From positions 3,906,001 to 3,970,000 of the forward strand of contig AP026969.1 in the NCBI GenBank assembly GCA_027923965.1: a stretch of DNA of 64,000 nucleotides, in the 5' to 3' direction. Position 1 is the stretch's first letter; each line of letters begins with the position of its first letter. Positions 63,856 through 64,000 of the stretch are shown in pieces. This DNA comes from Comamonadaceae bacterium OS-1 (GTDB lineage: Bacteria > Pseudomonadota > Gammaproteobacteria > Burkholderiales > Burkholderiaceae_C). A program made the position numbers and the translations under genes. Under the pieces are notes generated by a model. That model made no database searches. It was not told the DNA's origin and saw nothing but the letters and a program-made list of their open reading frames with translations.

Positions 63856-64000
63856 GCCACGATGCGCTGATCGCCCCCACTCTGGCTTTCTTTGCCGACC
63901 TGTCGGTAAAAGTGGCCACCCCGCAGGAAGTGGGGGCCACCGCCTACGGCCAGCGCCGCCTGATCCCCATCCTGGGCGGCAGCGCCCGGGGCGATGGCTG
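63852..64000 (+). CDS. DUF3237-domain protein, N-terminal part (window edge)
   Basis: The start ATGAGCC overlaps the tannase stop by four bases, so it belongs to the same operon. About 49 residues are visible (start MSHDALIAPTLAFFADL, then GQRRLIPILGGSARGDGW), matching the opening strands of DUF3237 proteins (x-GxRxxxPIxGGxxxG). The role of this family is not established. Confidence 0.68.
   Translation, partial: MSHDALIAPTLAFFADLSVKVATPQEVGATAYGQRRLIPILGGSARGDG

Overview
The window is high-GC bacterial chromosome whose gene neighbourhoods point to a betaproteobacterium of the order Burkholderiales, most likely family Comamonadaceae (inference from gene order, protein types and the dispersed palindromic repeats; no rRNA is present to confirm it). 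Both ends are cut: murE at the left edge and a DUF3237-type gene at the right edge.

Layout. 1-3760: start of the division/cell-wall cluster on the minus strand (mraZ-rsmH-ftsL-ftsI-murE), with a regular four-box operator upstream of mraZ. 3972-10906: minus-strand housekeeping genes hslV-hslU, a STAS-domain protein, a DksA with only one of the four zinc cysteines, a CobW-family GTPase with a His-rich tail, and an RlmI-type rRNA methyltransferase. 11061-14145: a three-gene ABC-2 exporter. 14142-16637: dapF-DUF484-xerC. 16738-19193: dienelactone hydrolase, RNase P RNA and cysteine synthase.

19190-35296 is a complete-looking aryl-polyene (xanthomonadin-type) pigment cluster. A chorismatase should supply the hydroxybenzoate starter. 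ACP, AMP-ligase, two ketosynthase-type proteins, ketoreductase and dehydratases should build the polyene. Acyltransferases, a LolA-like carrier, an MMPL exporter, a glycosyltransferase and a NodB deacetylase should attach and deliver it. A halogenase-like flavoprotein and a CPA2 antiporter are locked into the same transcription units. 35381-38743: an S41 peptidase lipoprotein and a COG2509 flavoprotein.

39044-49238 is a histidine-utilisation locus (hutC-U-H-D-I, then hutF-G). The HutH protein lacks the Ala-Ser-Gly triad that forms the MIO cofactor, and the locus is split by an intact IS481-type element that landed in the loop of a hairpin at the edge of a large inverted repeat. A decayed hipA remnant follows, held between two copies of the hutG tail. 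50402-58404: a small lipoprotein, an MtfA-like peptidase, and an RND efflux operon with a divergent TetR regulator. 58543-64000: a CorA-like membrane protein, a LuxR-type regulator, and a Bug receptor-tannase-DUF3237 operon.

The strongest unexplained signal is a family of about ten palindromic repeats of roughly 40-60 bp scattered through the window. Most lie between genes, some supply stop codons or terminator-like hairpins, and two are read in frame inside rlmI and dapF.
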